Source of the DNA: Cephalotrichum gorgonifer
Lineage: Eukaryota; Ascomycota; Sordariomycetes; Microascales; Microascaceae
Length of the DNA: 64,000 nt
Assembly: GCA_900312665.1 (NCBI GenBank)
Contig: ONZQ02000003.1
Coordinates: 2,915,728-2,979,727, forward strand
Reading direction: 5' to 3'
Below, in pieces: positions 51,044 through 62,842 of this stretch (positions are counted from its first letter, which is position 1; each line of letters starts with the position of its first letter). The notes under the pieces were generated by a model. It ran no database searches. It saw only the letters and a list, made by a program, of their open reading frames with translations, and was not told where the DNA came from. A program made the position numbers and the translations under genes.

Positions 51044-52108
51044 TCAGTACATCAGATAATAAGCTCTATCTCCCTCATGCCATGTATTAACGGTCCCATC
51101 ATCATACCCATCCATAGCCTTGATGCTTTCCCAGCTATTCTCTCTAAACAGCTTCCTAAGAGCGTCCGACGCCTTTTTGAAGGATTCCGGGGTGTCGCCG
51201 TCCTCGTCCAGCTGGATGCACTTCAGCACAGAATCATCTCCTTGTTTGACGGAGGAGTCTACGCCATCGCCTCTATCCACGATGATGTCGGCATGCTCCT
51301 CGCACAGGTGCCCTTCTGAATCCTCCCTCCCATAGTTGTAGTCATCTTGTTCCACGGGCTGGACCAGTGTAATCCCTGCATCCCGAGCACTAGTCCACAG
51401 GCTATCCCTCTCCCTTTCGTCCCACTCCCAACTTTGCAGCCGGATCTGAATCTTCCACCCACTCCCTGTGTTCGGCCTGAACTTCCGGTCGATAGCTTCC
51501 CTCCACGTATCTTCAACAGATGTTGTATGTATCCAAGCGTCCGAATCGCCAGTCGTGGCATGCATCCAGAGCCGTCTATACCCGTCGGCTTCGAGAAGCG
51601 ACCCGAAACAATCAGTAGTCTGGTTCCCGGTATAGGGCCCGCCACCCACTCCACAGAAGACTTCAAGCAAGTCGAGCCGCAATCCGGGGAACAGGCCAAG
51701 CAGCGAACCCGCATGGAAGAACCGCATACCGCCATCTTCATCTTGCAACCCTTCAGCGCTCGGATCTAATCTGAAGCCTATGGGAATGTGCGATAGGATT
51801 AAATGTCGCAGCTGCGAAATTCTTTCCGGCCCAATCAAAGTAAGAGTATTCATCATGGCGTCGTTCCCGCGGCAGTAGAGCCTCACGTTAGGGAGGACGA
51901 GCGGTGTAGCCTCGGAGTAGATTTGGCGACAGGTCCACGGGACAGCCAGGCGATGCTCCCAATCGTCTGGATCTCTAGCAGGGCAGCCCGGGCCCATACA
52001 TAGAGTAGTCGAACGGAAAAGGTGGATGAAAATCTCCCGGCGGATCTCCGGGGGCAGGTTGAGAAGCGAAGCTGCTTTTGAGCTTGAGTGGGAAGAGTGA
52101 GCTGGCAT
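51044..52108 (-). CDS. F-box-like / 2EXR-type fungal protein
   Basis: Single exon, 354 aa from the ATG at 52108 (an in-frame ATG at 52129 is equally open). The only recognisable part is the N-terminal LLNLPPEIRREIFIHLFRSTTL, an F-box-like helix pair, followed by HRLAVPWTCRQIYSEATPLVLPNVRLY, the pattern of fungal 2EXR/F-box-like proteins. Such proteins are numerous in filamentous fungi and thought to be substrate adaptors or of unknown role. The C-terminal half is acidic (EQDDYNYGREDSEGHL) with no known domain. No intron and no related neighbour. Confidence 0.8.
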   Translation of the reverse strand: MPAHSSHSSSKAASLLNLPPEIRREIFIHLFRSTTLCMGPGCPARDPDDWEHRLAVPWTCRQIYSEATPLVLPNVRLYCRGNDAMMNTLTLIGPERISQLRHLILSHIPIGFRLDPSAEGLQDEDGGMRFFHAGSLLGLFPGLRLDLLEVFCGVGGGPYTGNQTTDCFGSLLEADGYRRLWMHATTGDSDAWIHTTSVEDTWREAIDRKFRPNTGSGWKIQIRLQSWEWDERERDSLWTSARDAGITLVQPVEQDDYNYGREDSEGHLCEEHADIIVDRGDGVDSSVKQGDDSVLKCIQLDEDGDTPESFKKASDALRKLFRENSWESIKAMDGYDDGTVNTWHEGDRAYYLMY

Positions 52109-52129
52109 GGCGGGCTGAGGGAAGAACAA

Positions 52130-54482
52130 ACACTGACGCTGGCTTTAGGGAAATACCTCACATGGAGGATTGGATATCGAGGAGAAGATGATTATGTTTT
52201 AATTAGCTACTGGAGGAAGAAATATGCTGTGGTCTAACACACGTGATCTTCGGCAATCCAAACCCGGATTCTTAACATCATCTAAAATGAGATCACCTAC
52301 ACGTTTTTATGGACTAGTAGTTGATTCGTATGCTTCATTTTTTCTTCTTCGTCATTTGACAAGTTATTCTTTTTACAGTTGGGGGAATTGAGCAAATAAA
52401 AAAAAACCCTGGGCTAAAAACTTCGAGCTAATATATAAATACCAGCAAATACCGCCTTCTGCCAGAATCTCTTGGATCAATGATACAGGGTGTTAAAAGT
52501 GAGGACTGAAGCGGATAAACTCAATACATCATACTGTATACACCTATATCTGCTTGTTATATGAGACACCATGCCTCTGAAATAAAACACAGCGTTGACT
52601 TGACCATCTAACACATAGTCCAGCTATGTATACGCCTACTAATTCGCGGCAGGGTGGAGGTGGAGATGCACCAAGCTCTGTCTCAAAGCCCAGAGCAGGA
52701 AGCCTGCCAACACGTGTACTCCTAAACTTGTGGGATCGCCCTCTTGGAACAAAGGAACCAGAAGATAGATAGTTTTGAAACTTTAAATTCCTACTGCATA
52801 GGGAATTATCGATATCGTGATCAGATTTCCAGCCGTTAGGCCAAAGGGCGCACGCAGGAAAGCTCGTGAAAGTCTTGGGTCGAGGAATAAGGACGTTTAA
52901 AGATCAAAGTCTCTGTAGTGGGAACAGTCGATATCACCATTAGTGGAGCTACAACGTCATAACGTGGGGTTCTCGCTTTGTAGGGACCGTTTAATGATCC
53001 ACACGAGTCTTATATAGATCAGCCATGAGCTGGACTCTTAAGGCCTCGCCGAAATCACAGGTCAAAAGGGATCAAGATTACACTTGGTAGCCAAAGCCGA
53101 GGTCCAGCGCTCACGTACCAGTGGCACAGTCGGGCGAACATAGGAATCGTATTCGAATGATTCTCTAATACCCAAGTGGTTGGGTCTAAGAGTCTGAAAT
53201 ACCACATGTTAAAGCATGAAAGAAGCATGACCCCAAGGTCTGGAAAGGAGGTCCTTAGGGGACTTATATACTAGAATCTCGATTGCAAATGCATCATCCA
53301 ACTATCGTGCCAGATATCCAGGTCACTCCGAGCCACTGTATCGGGCTCGTCCGCCCTGCCCCTACGGGAAGCTCAGTATTAAAGCTTTGGGCTGGTTACA
53401 ATAACAATTGCCTTTTGGACAAAAGTCACAACTGAGAGGGTGCAATAGAGGGAAAGTTGACAAGAAGGGGGTTGGGGGGAGAGAGGAGAATATGAGACCA
53501 TGCAATTACATAAAGGCCCTATGATATCCTTATCTCTGTGGTGTTTCCTTAGCGCCTTGGCAGAACTTTATAGCGGCCCGAATGTTGAGATAAGTGAAGA
53601 AAGGATTCAAGGCAGACGAGGCTGACTGCTAATAATACATACAGACGCCCGCAATCCCATGCAGGGGTACCGTCTTGGCGGCTTGGCAGCTCCTGTATGC
53701 CATCTGCACAAGTAGGCGCTACTACGGCTCCGCTTGCTAACGCCTCGGCCCGGGTCCGAGGTGGGCGGCCTATTGTCGGGCACTGTACCTGAGTAGAAAC
53801 AGCCCATAGGGCTATCGTCTCCCTCCTGATTGATCTCTGTCTCCCTGTCTGGGAAAAGCCTGTGTTCGACCAATAACCCCTGCTTCCATACATATGAACA
53901 CTCACCCTTCTGCTATTTGAGTCTAGCATATATAAATCCTTGGCAGGCATAAGGGTTTCATTAACCCCATCCAGTCGTCCCGCACACCCCGGGCAGGCAG
54001 CTCGGCAACCGCCAGATCGGGGTTAGGTGCCATGCCTCCGATTTAGTGGGTCGAGTTTTGATTACAAAGGGTTCGGTTCATGGAATGTATTGGCTGCTGT
54101 TCGGAAGACTCGGCATCTTCACCCATTAGGAATCATGGCGCGTGTTGGAATAGGCGGTATTACCCCCGCGCAAGCGTGATGACTGCAGGAGACTACCATC
54201 CGACCTTCCCATTTTTACCCCGGCTGTCGGCCAGTTAATTATGTTAGCTTGATCCTTTGAGGCGCATCCTCTTGCTCCGATACGACGATGCGGACCAGGG
54301 ATCATCTCTACCAGGCCGTCTTATCTTCGCTGAGGAATATGGACGTTATAATAAAAGTATAGCGGCGCCGCCTCTTGCTCTTCTTGGGCAACCGGTTTAG
54401 AACGAGCCTTCTGTACGCTTGTATCCCCATCTGCTCCTCTACGACCCGCCACATGGTACAGTAGTTTGGTTGGTGTCCTGTC
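52130..54482. other. Gene-poor, A/T-richer gap, 2.35 kb
   Basis: No gene recognised. Short A and T runs are common and stops are dense in all frames, consistent with old degraded or non-coding DNA. I found no clear transposon. Confidence 0.45.
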
Positions 54483-57400
54483 ATGAAGCAGCCCCTCGCC
54501 TCGGCCGGCACAGGCACGGCCTTGGCTATGGCCTACTGTAGCTGCCTTCTTCTCGCCTTGCTGGCTCCTGTTGTTAATGCCCTGCCCACCAATGGCGTCG
54601 CCAACGTCACCAGCCGTGGTCATGCCAAATATCTAGACTTCTACGAACCGGGTTCTGACCTGGGCCATGCGGCTCATCTCCAAGGCCGCGAGGACAAGCC
54701 CTTCTACCTCCGCATCATGCCTCTTGGTGCCTCCATCACCAAGGGAGAGCCTGCTCCTCCTGATGATACGGAAAGGAATGGTTACCGTAAGCCTATCCGA
54801 GACCGGCTGCGTCAAGATGGCTGGTTCGTCAACATGGTGGGGTCAGTCGGCGACTGGGGAACCATGATGGACCGGGTATGCGATCTCTTTCCAAGCGCTT
54901 ATGTTTGTGTATTGCAAAGTTCATTAACGGCCCGGATAGGAAAATGAGGGGTGGCCGGGTCTCCGCGTTTCCGAAGTCCACGGCAAAGCCAAAGCCAGCG
55001 TTCCCAGCCTTAAGCCGAACCTTTTCCTCATCAACGCGGGCACAAACGACGCGACGCAAAATCGAGAAGATGATTCGCCCGCCACGGCCCACCTGCGTAT
55101 GAGAGCCATGATGCTCGACCTCATCGCAATGGTGCCGGAGGCGACCCTGATTCTATCCACACTGCTGCCCTACACTGGCTCGGCTGCAGGCGCAGTAGAC
55201 CGCTGCCGGATGATCAATGATAACTACCGCCGCATGGGGAATGAGCTAATCGCCAGTGGGTACAAGGTCCTCCTGGCCGACATGGACGACGGCTTCATTA
55301 CAGGAGGAGACATTTTCGACGGCACGCACCCCACGCTGGAAGGCCGCCGCAAAATGGCTGCTGTGTGGTACGAGGCGTTCCAGCGTGCGGAGAAAGCCGG
55401 GATGCTCAGCAAGCCGAGTGATGATGTCAACTTCGTGGACGGCTCGGAAAACTTCCAGTGTGAGAAGAAATTCGGGAGCGGCAATACCTCTGGCCGTGCG
55501 GGGTGGCAGGTCCTCGCCGCGGCTGATCCTCTCATCAGCAATGACGGACCTTACAGGCACGGGTCTGAGGCGCGCGGCACCCTCGTGACGAGCAACATGA
55601 TGATAGAAGACCAGACCTGGTTCTGGTTCGCACAACTTGTGAACCAGGGAGCTGACCGAGGTGGGGAGTGGGACGACCTGGTCGAGGCCAAGATGGAGAC
55701 GGAAGACCGCGGCCAGTCGTACAAGAAACGTACCCTCACCATGAGGATGAATACTGGGGGCGGAACTTTTGGCGATCCCGTCACGCTCAACATTGGAGAC
55801 GGCTGCATACCAAGAGGCATCCGATGGGGCGACGTGAACAACGACGGACTCGATGACTTCATCTGCATTGGGGTCGATGGCTCCATGTTTGTGAGCGTGA
55901 ACGTGGGCGGAAATCCTCCAAAGTTTGAATGGCGAGGCCAGGCCCGCGGACCCACCAATGGATACGAGCAGAAACATGTCCGGCTGGGCGACATCGATGG
56001 CGATGGTCGCCTCGACTACTGCCTGATAGGTGACGACGGCAACATCCGGTGCTGGCGCAACGGTGGTCTCGGAGATCTGCCGGCTTACTGGCAGGACATG
56101 AGCCCCGGTCAGCCGATTTTCCTCGCCAAGGGCATGGGAGACATTCGCGGAGTCAGGTTTGTCGACATTAATGGAGAGTAAGTCGTCTGCCCTGAATCAC
56201 TCACTTGCCATGACTTCAGCTTACATCGTTTAGCTTCCGAGCTGACTGGATATGGATCGACGAAACGGGAAAGACTGTCATCTACATCAATCAACGCGGT
56301 TCCGACAAGAGCATGACGCCAAGCTGGGTCCAGGCTGCATCCTCCCACGGCGGCGGATTTGATCTTGTGGACAGTGGGAGTCGCAAGTTCATCCAATTCG
56401 GACGTGTCTTCGGCAGCGGCAGAGCTGATGTAAGTGCCAGACCGTCCCCTAATGCCTCTGCTGACGCCGCCGCCTGCTCTGGTTGAATGGCGTCCTTTGC
56501 TGACAGATATCGCAGTATGCATGGATCCAAAAGGGCGACTGCGATGACAAAGCCCCAGGCCTTAAAAAATGTGACTGGAAGATCAACGTATGGGAAAATA
56601 AGGGCGGCGGTGGACGATTTCAAAAGGGTAGGTTGTGCATCGTTTTCCCTTTCGACGTGTGTGTCGGGCCGTAACCCTAGAACTAACACGCAAGTAAGGC
56701 GACGGCGCGTACTGGGGAGACATGAGGGGCCGAGGTGTCGATGACTACATCTGGATATCACCCAGCGGTGTCGTCAATGTCTTCCCCAACCAAAACACTA
56801 AGGAGGACACCACTAGAGACGCGACCCGAGGTATATGGGGCGGCAGTATCCGGGCTCTCGAGACAAGCTTTGACCGCCGCGCCCTTCATATCGGCGATTG
56901 GGACGGAGACGGCCGAGACGACGTTATTGCTGTTGACAAGTGGAGTGGTGCGCTCACCGTCTGGTTCAGTGGATGGAGCGGAGGGACGGATTTCAAATTC
57001 CGCAAGGAGTCGATTGCAGGCTCTGCCAATACCTGTAGGGCGGGCTGGGGTGTAGGGTACTTTGATAACGGCCATCACTTCGCCGACATTACAGGCGAGG
57101 GCAGAGTCGACTACCTATGCATGGAGCCAAGCGGACGGGTCACGGGATGGCTTAACGATGGCAGCTCGACCCTCCGGTCGGTAGGCCAGGTCAAGTTCAG
57201 CGAGGACCTTGACCGCGCCAACTTCCGATTCGCCGACGTCAACGGGGACGGCAAGGCCGATCTAATCTGGACTGACAAGTTCATCGGCGACGCCGAGGTC
57301 TGGCAGAACGATCGAGAACTGGCGGAAGACGAGCGCATGTCGGGTAGCAAGTTCCACTGGATGCCGAAGGGAAAGTTGTACCTTGGCTCGTCGAGAGGGC

Positions 57401-59067
57401 CAAACCTTCATTTCCCTAATCTGGGGGGTCAGGGAAGAGCAGATATGGTGCAAGTCGACCCGACTACGGCTCACGGCTGGGCGTGGTACAATATGTGCCC
57501 CGCTAGTAGTGGCAACGGTGGACCGCTTGATGATGCCGTCATGAATGGCAATTTGCCCGCTTACACACCCGCTGCTCCGGGTAATCCTGGAACCCCAGGC
57601 GGCGAGGAAGACGACAAGGCCATCTGTGGAGGTACGGTTGCGAAGCTGGACAAGGAGTTATGGCAGGACCTGGGAATGGGTGATTGGCTCGATCTGAGGC
57701 TGAGATACTACGCTAATAGCCAAGACGGGTGGCCCAATGTTGGGACCGAGGGAGGCGTTCCTCGTGTCATCGCGGAATATGACCTGCGCAATCACGACGA
57801 GATGTTGAACTGGCCCGGTCAGTGCCAGGCGTAAGTACTCCCTGCCACGTATGGGACACACAGAAGCTAACTGACCCCAACCAGTATTGAATCCACATGC
57901 ACGCTCGCTGACAGTGACTACCGGGACAACTGCATCGGCCGAGCCCGGCGTTCCTTTGCCGTCTTTGCCATGTCGCGCTACTCGCGATTCCTACAGCTAC
58001 ACTACAACTCCCTCACCGATGAGGCCCTCATACAAGGCCTAGCAGTTGCAAAAATGACCACCGTCTTCATCAACCCCTACCAGGGTAGTGATGTGGAAAT
58101 GAACAATGCCGGATGGTTGACCATGGCCGCGGGTTTCGCCACCACGCTCGGTGCCATCGCCGGGCCTGCTGGAGTCTTCCTCGGCTCCATCGTCGGTGGC
58201 TCCCTTACCGTCGCCGCCGGTTTCGCCGGCTCAGCCTCGCTGCCGGAGATGGACCCCAAATTCACCTCGTACGCCGATCTCTCAGACAACTTTTCGCGCG
58301 CCATCACAAAGGCCCGCGACAACTTTGAGAAGCAGTACGACAGTATTATCACGAAGATGCCGCCCAAGGGCGACTTGGCTGCTGGCACGAAGCTCTCGCG
58401 CGTCCTCGCTAGTGGTGACTTTGCTAACCAGGATATCGGCACGGGAGAGACGGCAATTGACTCGAAGTTCCAGCGTCGAATGATCCGAGCGAGCTTGATC
58501 GCCTCCATGTGGAACAGCCAGAAGCTCTTCATAGCCAAGTTCCCCACTGGTGGACTGAATTACTACACGACGAGCGGGTTCCGTAACTGGAACCCGTGCT
58601 TTGGCGAAAACCGCACCGAGTCTGACATGCACAAGCACGTTCACTGTTTCGACGACGCAGCCTGGGTCATTCTCGAGCAGCCTCAGGGCTTTGGAACGCA
58701 GTACATGTGGCGCAAGTTTGGGCAGGACCACGACACGTTGAAGAATGACTACGACCTTGAGCCCAGCGAGCTCATCCACGCGGCGGAGCGGGTCCAGCGC
58801 CTGACCCGCACCTTCAAATCGACGGACATGAACGCCCTGTCGGATTATTTCACGGACCTGGCGAATGATCCTAGTGGCAACATTAGGCGGGAAGACCTCC
58901 TGCATTTCAACGTCCCGGTGTGCTATCTGGAAGGCCTCGACACATCCGGTTACCACCCCGCCTGTGGGACGAGAGTCGACCAGTGTCCGTACTATGCCAT
59001 TGCTCATTACTGCCAGCAGATGTATCTGAGCGACACGGTGTCGTGGCCGTACTATAACAATTTCTAG
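54483..59067 (+). CDS. Large secreted SGNH-hydrolase / FG-GAP repeat protein with novel C-terminal half
   Basis: Six exons: 54483..54875, 54940..56177, 56234..56429, 56507..56627, 56699..57830, 57885..59067 (1420 aa). A signal peptide (LLLALLAPVVNA) is followed by an SGNH/GDSL esterase domain: Ser84 in MPLGASITKG, the NAGTND block, and Asp258/His261 in DGTHPTLEG. Next come FG-GAP/VCBS blades with Asp-rich calcium-type loops: DVNNDGLDDF, DIDGDGRLDY, DWDGDGRDDV, DITGEGRVDY, DVNGDGKADL. A Pro/Gly linker (YTPAAPGNPGTPGG) leads to a 440-residue C-terminal part without a known domain. This includes a Gly/Ala-rich hydrophobic stretch (about residues 1100-1143) that could insert into a membrane, and several Cys pairs. 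Carbohydrate or lipid ester hydrolysis outside the cell is inferred from the first domain only. Confidence 0.88.
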
Positions 59068-59424
59068 GCAATCCAAGCTTGAAGGATTTTCTTCAGTTTC
59101 CTTTTACTTTTCGCCTGCCTACTTTTATCCACCTGCATCTTTCGTCACGACCATGCTGTGCGGTCTTCAAAAGGCAAGCAAGGCACTTTGTTTCCATTTC
59201 TTTCTTTACTTGATAGTGTTGTACTTTTACTTCAGTTCTAAACTAAACTAGCAAGACTTTTTGATATGCGTACACATAAACCCGAATCCACCAGTCAACA
59301 TCGTACATGCCATACGTACAGAGCGCTCTGATATTTTCCAAGTATAAACACTGGTTTGCTATCATATCTTCATTTCCATACAAATTTCTTGCCATTCAGA
59401 CAGATGGTAATATGTATTTCCTCC
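59068..59424. other. Convergent intergenic gap
   Basis: About 360 T-rich bases between two 3' ends; nothing coding seen. Confidence 0.5.
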
Positions 59425-59724
59425 CTACTTCCCAACACCCCTGGCCGTATTGCCAACCGTCCTCGTTGTCCCTTCAACTGTATCCCCGAGCCCGGAAACG
59501 GTATCTCCGACGGGGGCGCCAACACCAGTGCCGGAGACCGTTTGACCCACGGTGCGCGTAGCTCCGCCCGCGACTCCGCCGACGGTGTCCGTGAGGCCGC
59601 CCACTGCGCCAGTCACGCCGCCGAGTAGGCCGTCGCCCTGTTGTTGCTGCTGTCCATTACCACCCTGCTGGTTGTTTTGTTGATTTCCGCCACCGCCACC
59701 GAGGCCGCCGAGGAGTCCAGACAT
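59425..59724 (-). CDS. Small Gly/Gln/Thr-rich hypothetical protein
   Basis: Single exon, 99 aa. It begins MSGLLGGLGGGGGNQQNNQQ and continues with a Gln run, then repeats of the pattern GG(V/L)TxTVGG, ending RTVGNTARGVGK. No signal peptide, TM helix or catalytic motif. Related Gly-rich proteins with TVGGV/TVGNTA repeats are common in filamentous ascomycetes and have no settled function. Codon use is GC-rich like true genes here, and the opposite strand has no better frame. The repeated small residues suggest a disordered or amphipathic lipid-surface protein; this is speculation. Confidence 0.7.
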   Translation of the reverse strand: MSGLLGGLGGGGGNQQNNQQGGNGQQQQQGDGLLGGVTGAVGGLTDTVGGVAGGATRTVGQTVSGTGVGAPVGDTVSGLGDTVEGTTRTVGNTARGVGK

Positions 59725-61033
59725 TTTGAGAGGTGGGAGTTGCAGTGGTTGTGTTTTGAGGTGGCTTAGAGGTGTGTGGATTGTCTGTGGTGAGTTTGTT
59801 TGGTGTTGGTGTGCAAGAAGAGTTTCCCAAGATAATAGACGTCGTTGTCTTCTTAAATAGTTGGATCATAAGACATGGAGACTATATTATAAGCCAGGCG
59901 CGTTTCGAGCTTGACATCATGTATGTCCACAACGTGTCGCGTAAATCGGGCTGCGCGTGAAGGCGTCTGGGGATATGACGCCAGTATGACGCATCTATAC
60001 TCTGAAATGTGGATGCCATGGCGATGTGGTGCAGGGTTGAGATCCACCATGCCAAGGTACTGACCATATTTAATTGCTAGACCGGTTATTTTCCGTGCTA
60101 GACTCCACTAACGACGTCAAGGCGTCCTCTCAACATCATGGGCCGCATCCTTGTCATTGTAGCGTGAACTAGCCACCTAAAACCTGATCTGTCTCTCCCG
60201 GGCATGTACGTCAAGCGAGAACACATTCTGTAGGTGGAGCTTAGCGAGCTCGGAAACAAGCCAATACCTCTGTTACGATACTGTGCTAAAGCCGTATCAT
60301 CTGAAGAGTAAGTTGGTTAGGCGGCGTGACGGTGTGATATACTTCGTCGGCTGCACTGCGGACTAAATGGCAATGACAATATGGATTGGAAGTAAGACAG
60401 CTTATCGTTCAAGGCGAAGGTTGGACAACGGCCTAGCTCAGACGATCGTCCAGGACAAGAAGCCCACCTACCTCCCGATACCTATACCATCAAGCCTCCG
60501 TAACAATATTCTCCCAATCCCGCTTCGGCCAGCACCCCTGACCATTCTCACCGTCGTCCTGCTCCCGATCCCACTTCCACCTCTCTGTCTGCTGAGAGAG
60601 GGCCGACCCTCAATCGGTCGTACTGAGAGCGCAATTGCGTCATAAAATAGCCATACGCTCTACAACAGTTCACAGAATCAAAAAGGATCCTCTGAGCCTA
60701 GAAACATCAGGCGGATGACGTGAATAGCTTCTTTGTAGGCACAACCGTCGCTCACATATCCGCCCCACAAGGGTGAGCTCTGCGCCGTTTACCCTATTCT
60801 ACAAGGATCAGTGGGCAGTAGACTAGAAGTCGGGGTTTTGAGAGCAATGGCAATGGGTAAATGTAAGGGGTATAACTATGGGCTAAACTAGTAACAATAG
60901 GATGCCAAGAACTGAACTGGAATAATTTCATCGTCGCCCTCGCCCTCGCCCTCGCACGGGCTTGCGAGAACTTGAGGTAGGGCATTACGGAGGGGGTACC
61001 ATGGAGCAGGTTCCGAGGACGTGCGAAAGTAAC
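59725..61033. other. Intergenic gap, 1.3 kb
   Basis: No gene recognised. A short triple hexamer repeat (CGCCCT x3) lies at 60935..60952. The open frame at 60367 is low-complexity Pro/Leu/Ile and lacks support. Confidence 0.45.
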
Positions 61034-62842
61034 CTAGAGGGTATAGCGGAAGCTAGGCTGCGAATCATCCTGTTGATAGATTCCGTTAGCTATGGGAAAG
61101 GGAAATGCTGGAACGACAGGAGTGCAGGCTACTCACCTCGGCGGACTCGAGTATGAGCTCTCCGCGGTCGGCCTTCTTATTTAGGAAGAAAAAGGTCGTA
61201 TCAAGGATAATGACGCAGAGAATGATCATGAGGCAGCACGCAAGGCAAGCGTAGAGACCCGGCTGGTATGCTGGTGCGTCTTGGGACCTATCGAGTTGTT
61301 AGTTTTTCGCAAGTGCTATTTGTGCACGGAGGCAGAGACGAACCTGAACACCAAGCTGCCCGCAATGCCACCGACACCACCCAGCCCGACCAGGGTGGCG
61401 CTGCAGAACGCGCGCTTCCACTGTCCGCGGATGTTGTTCGCCTGGAACGACATGGCGGCCGGGATATTCGAGTTCGCGCCGGCAGTCGTCAGGAAGATGC
61501 CGAAATACCGCACGGCGGGCTTCGAGTGCCAACCCATTATGGACAGCCCAATGATGCAGAGGACCATGTTCCCGATGATGATCGGTCCGCGAATATGGTA
61601 CTTGTCTCCCAGCCATCCCGTCAGGTACATGATGAGCCCGGCGAAGGCGTATGGCGGCGCGACGAGGCACTGTGAAGCGCCAACATCGAAGCCGAGGTTG
61701 ACGTTCAGGATGATGGGCAGGAAGTATGCCAGGGAGTATGTGACGGTGGTGGTGCCGAAGAAGATGAGGGCGTAGCCCCAGACCTTCCAGTCCAGGGCGG
61801 AGCCGAGGAAGGCGGAGTGGCTGTAGGGGGTTATCTTGACGTCGCCGCGGTCGGCGTCGACGCGGGCCATGACGAAGGCCTTCTCGCGGTCGGAGAGGAA
61901 AGACCAGGTGGCGCGGGTGGAGTCGGGGAAGTCAATGAGGAGCCAGTAGGAGGCAATGGCCAGGACGCATGTTATTATCCCTTCGATTATGAAGATCCAG
62001 CGCCACCCTGTTAGGTTCGCTTTTCCGTGCAATTGCATGAGCTACAGAGTGTTAGATAATAGAATAGGTGATGAGATGTGGTGGGTATGACAGTGGGGAG
62101 GGATGGGGAGGAGAAGGGGGACAACAAGCGGGAGGAGAGCTTACACCGTAGGCCAGGATACCGGCGAACGCGGAGGCGACGCATCCTACGATATAGAAGA
62201 CAGAGTATCGCTTCCCCACCTCGTCTTGTTTTGCTTTCGTTAGTCTCCACTCCCCCAACCGAGTATTGGGTAGACTCACATCTCGTGTACCACGTGCTGA
62301 GAAGGTAGATGCAGCTGGGGAAGAAACCGGCCTCAAGGACACCCAGGAGGACACGCATAGCCGCCATCTGTTCCCATGTCTTCACGAAACCCATGCCGAT
62401 CATGAGGGCACCCCATAGCAAAGTGATAGCGGCCAGGTGGATCCGCGGGCCCAACTTTCGCACTATGATGGTTGACGGGGGCTGGAAGACGATGTACGTG
62501 ACGAAGAAGACGAGAGTTATGACAGACTAGGTATATTAGAGGACTGGTGTTTTTATCCTGCGCGGATGTTATCTCGTAAGTACTTACATATCTGTTGCCA
62601 ATCAGGGCGAGCTCTTGAAGCATGCCTGCGATGGCGGCGGCAGAGAGGTTCGTGCGGTCCATGAGGGAGACGCAGTACAGGGCGCCGACGGTTGCGACGA
62701 GGCGGCGATCGACTCGGCGCATTATTCTCCTCCTCTCGGCCTCGGTGACAGTGTCGAGAGGGAAGGCGCCGTCAGAGCCGGCGTGTGAGCCATCCGCTTT
62801 GGGGAGGTGCTCCACGCCCGCCTTTTCGGAGTCTCGGTCCAT
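61034..62842 (-). CDS. MFS transporter, Dal5/Tna1-type anion:cation symporter
   Basis: Six exons: 62842..62588, 62526..62280, 62224..62145, 62041..61344, 61287..61137, 61069..61034 (488 aa). The last exon is only 36 nt and ends DDSQPSFRYTL. The start has a 40-residue acidic/polar tail, then RRVDRRLVATVGALYCVSLMDRTNLSAA, the hallmark of the ACS family (allantoate, nicotinate, pantothenate, biotin and other carboxylates). Other marks: RKLGPRIHLAAITLLWGALMIGMG, RVLLGVLEAGFFPSCIYLLSTWYTR, GWRWIFIIEGIITCVLAIAS, and SFQANNIRGQWKRAFCSATLVGLGGVGGI. Proton-coupled uptake of an organic anion at the plasma membrane is expected; the substrate is unknown. No catabolic partner gene is adjacent inside the window. 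Confidence 0.93.

Noticed and set aside
52130..54482. Possible old transposon in the gene-poor gap
   Set aside because: No transposase, LTR or terminal inverted repeat could be recognised by eye.
60367..60645. 92-codon Pro/Leu/Ile-rich frame
   Set aside because: Low complexity, no signal or domain, no codon bias like the real genes.
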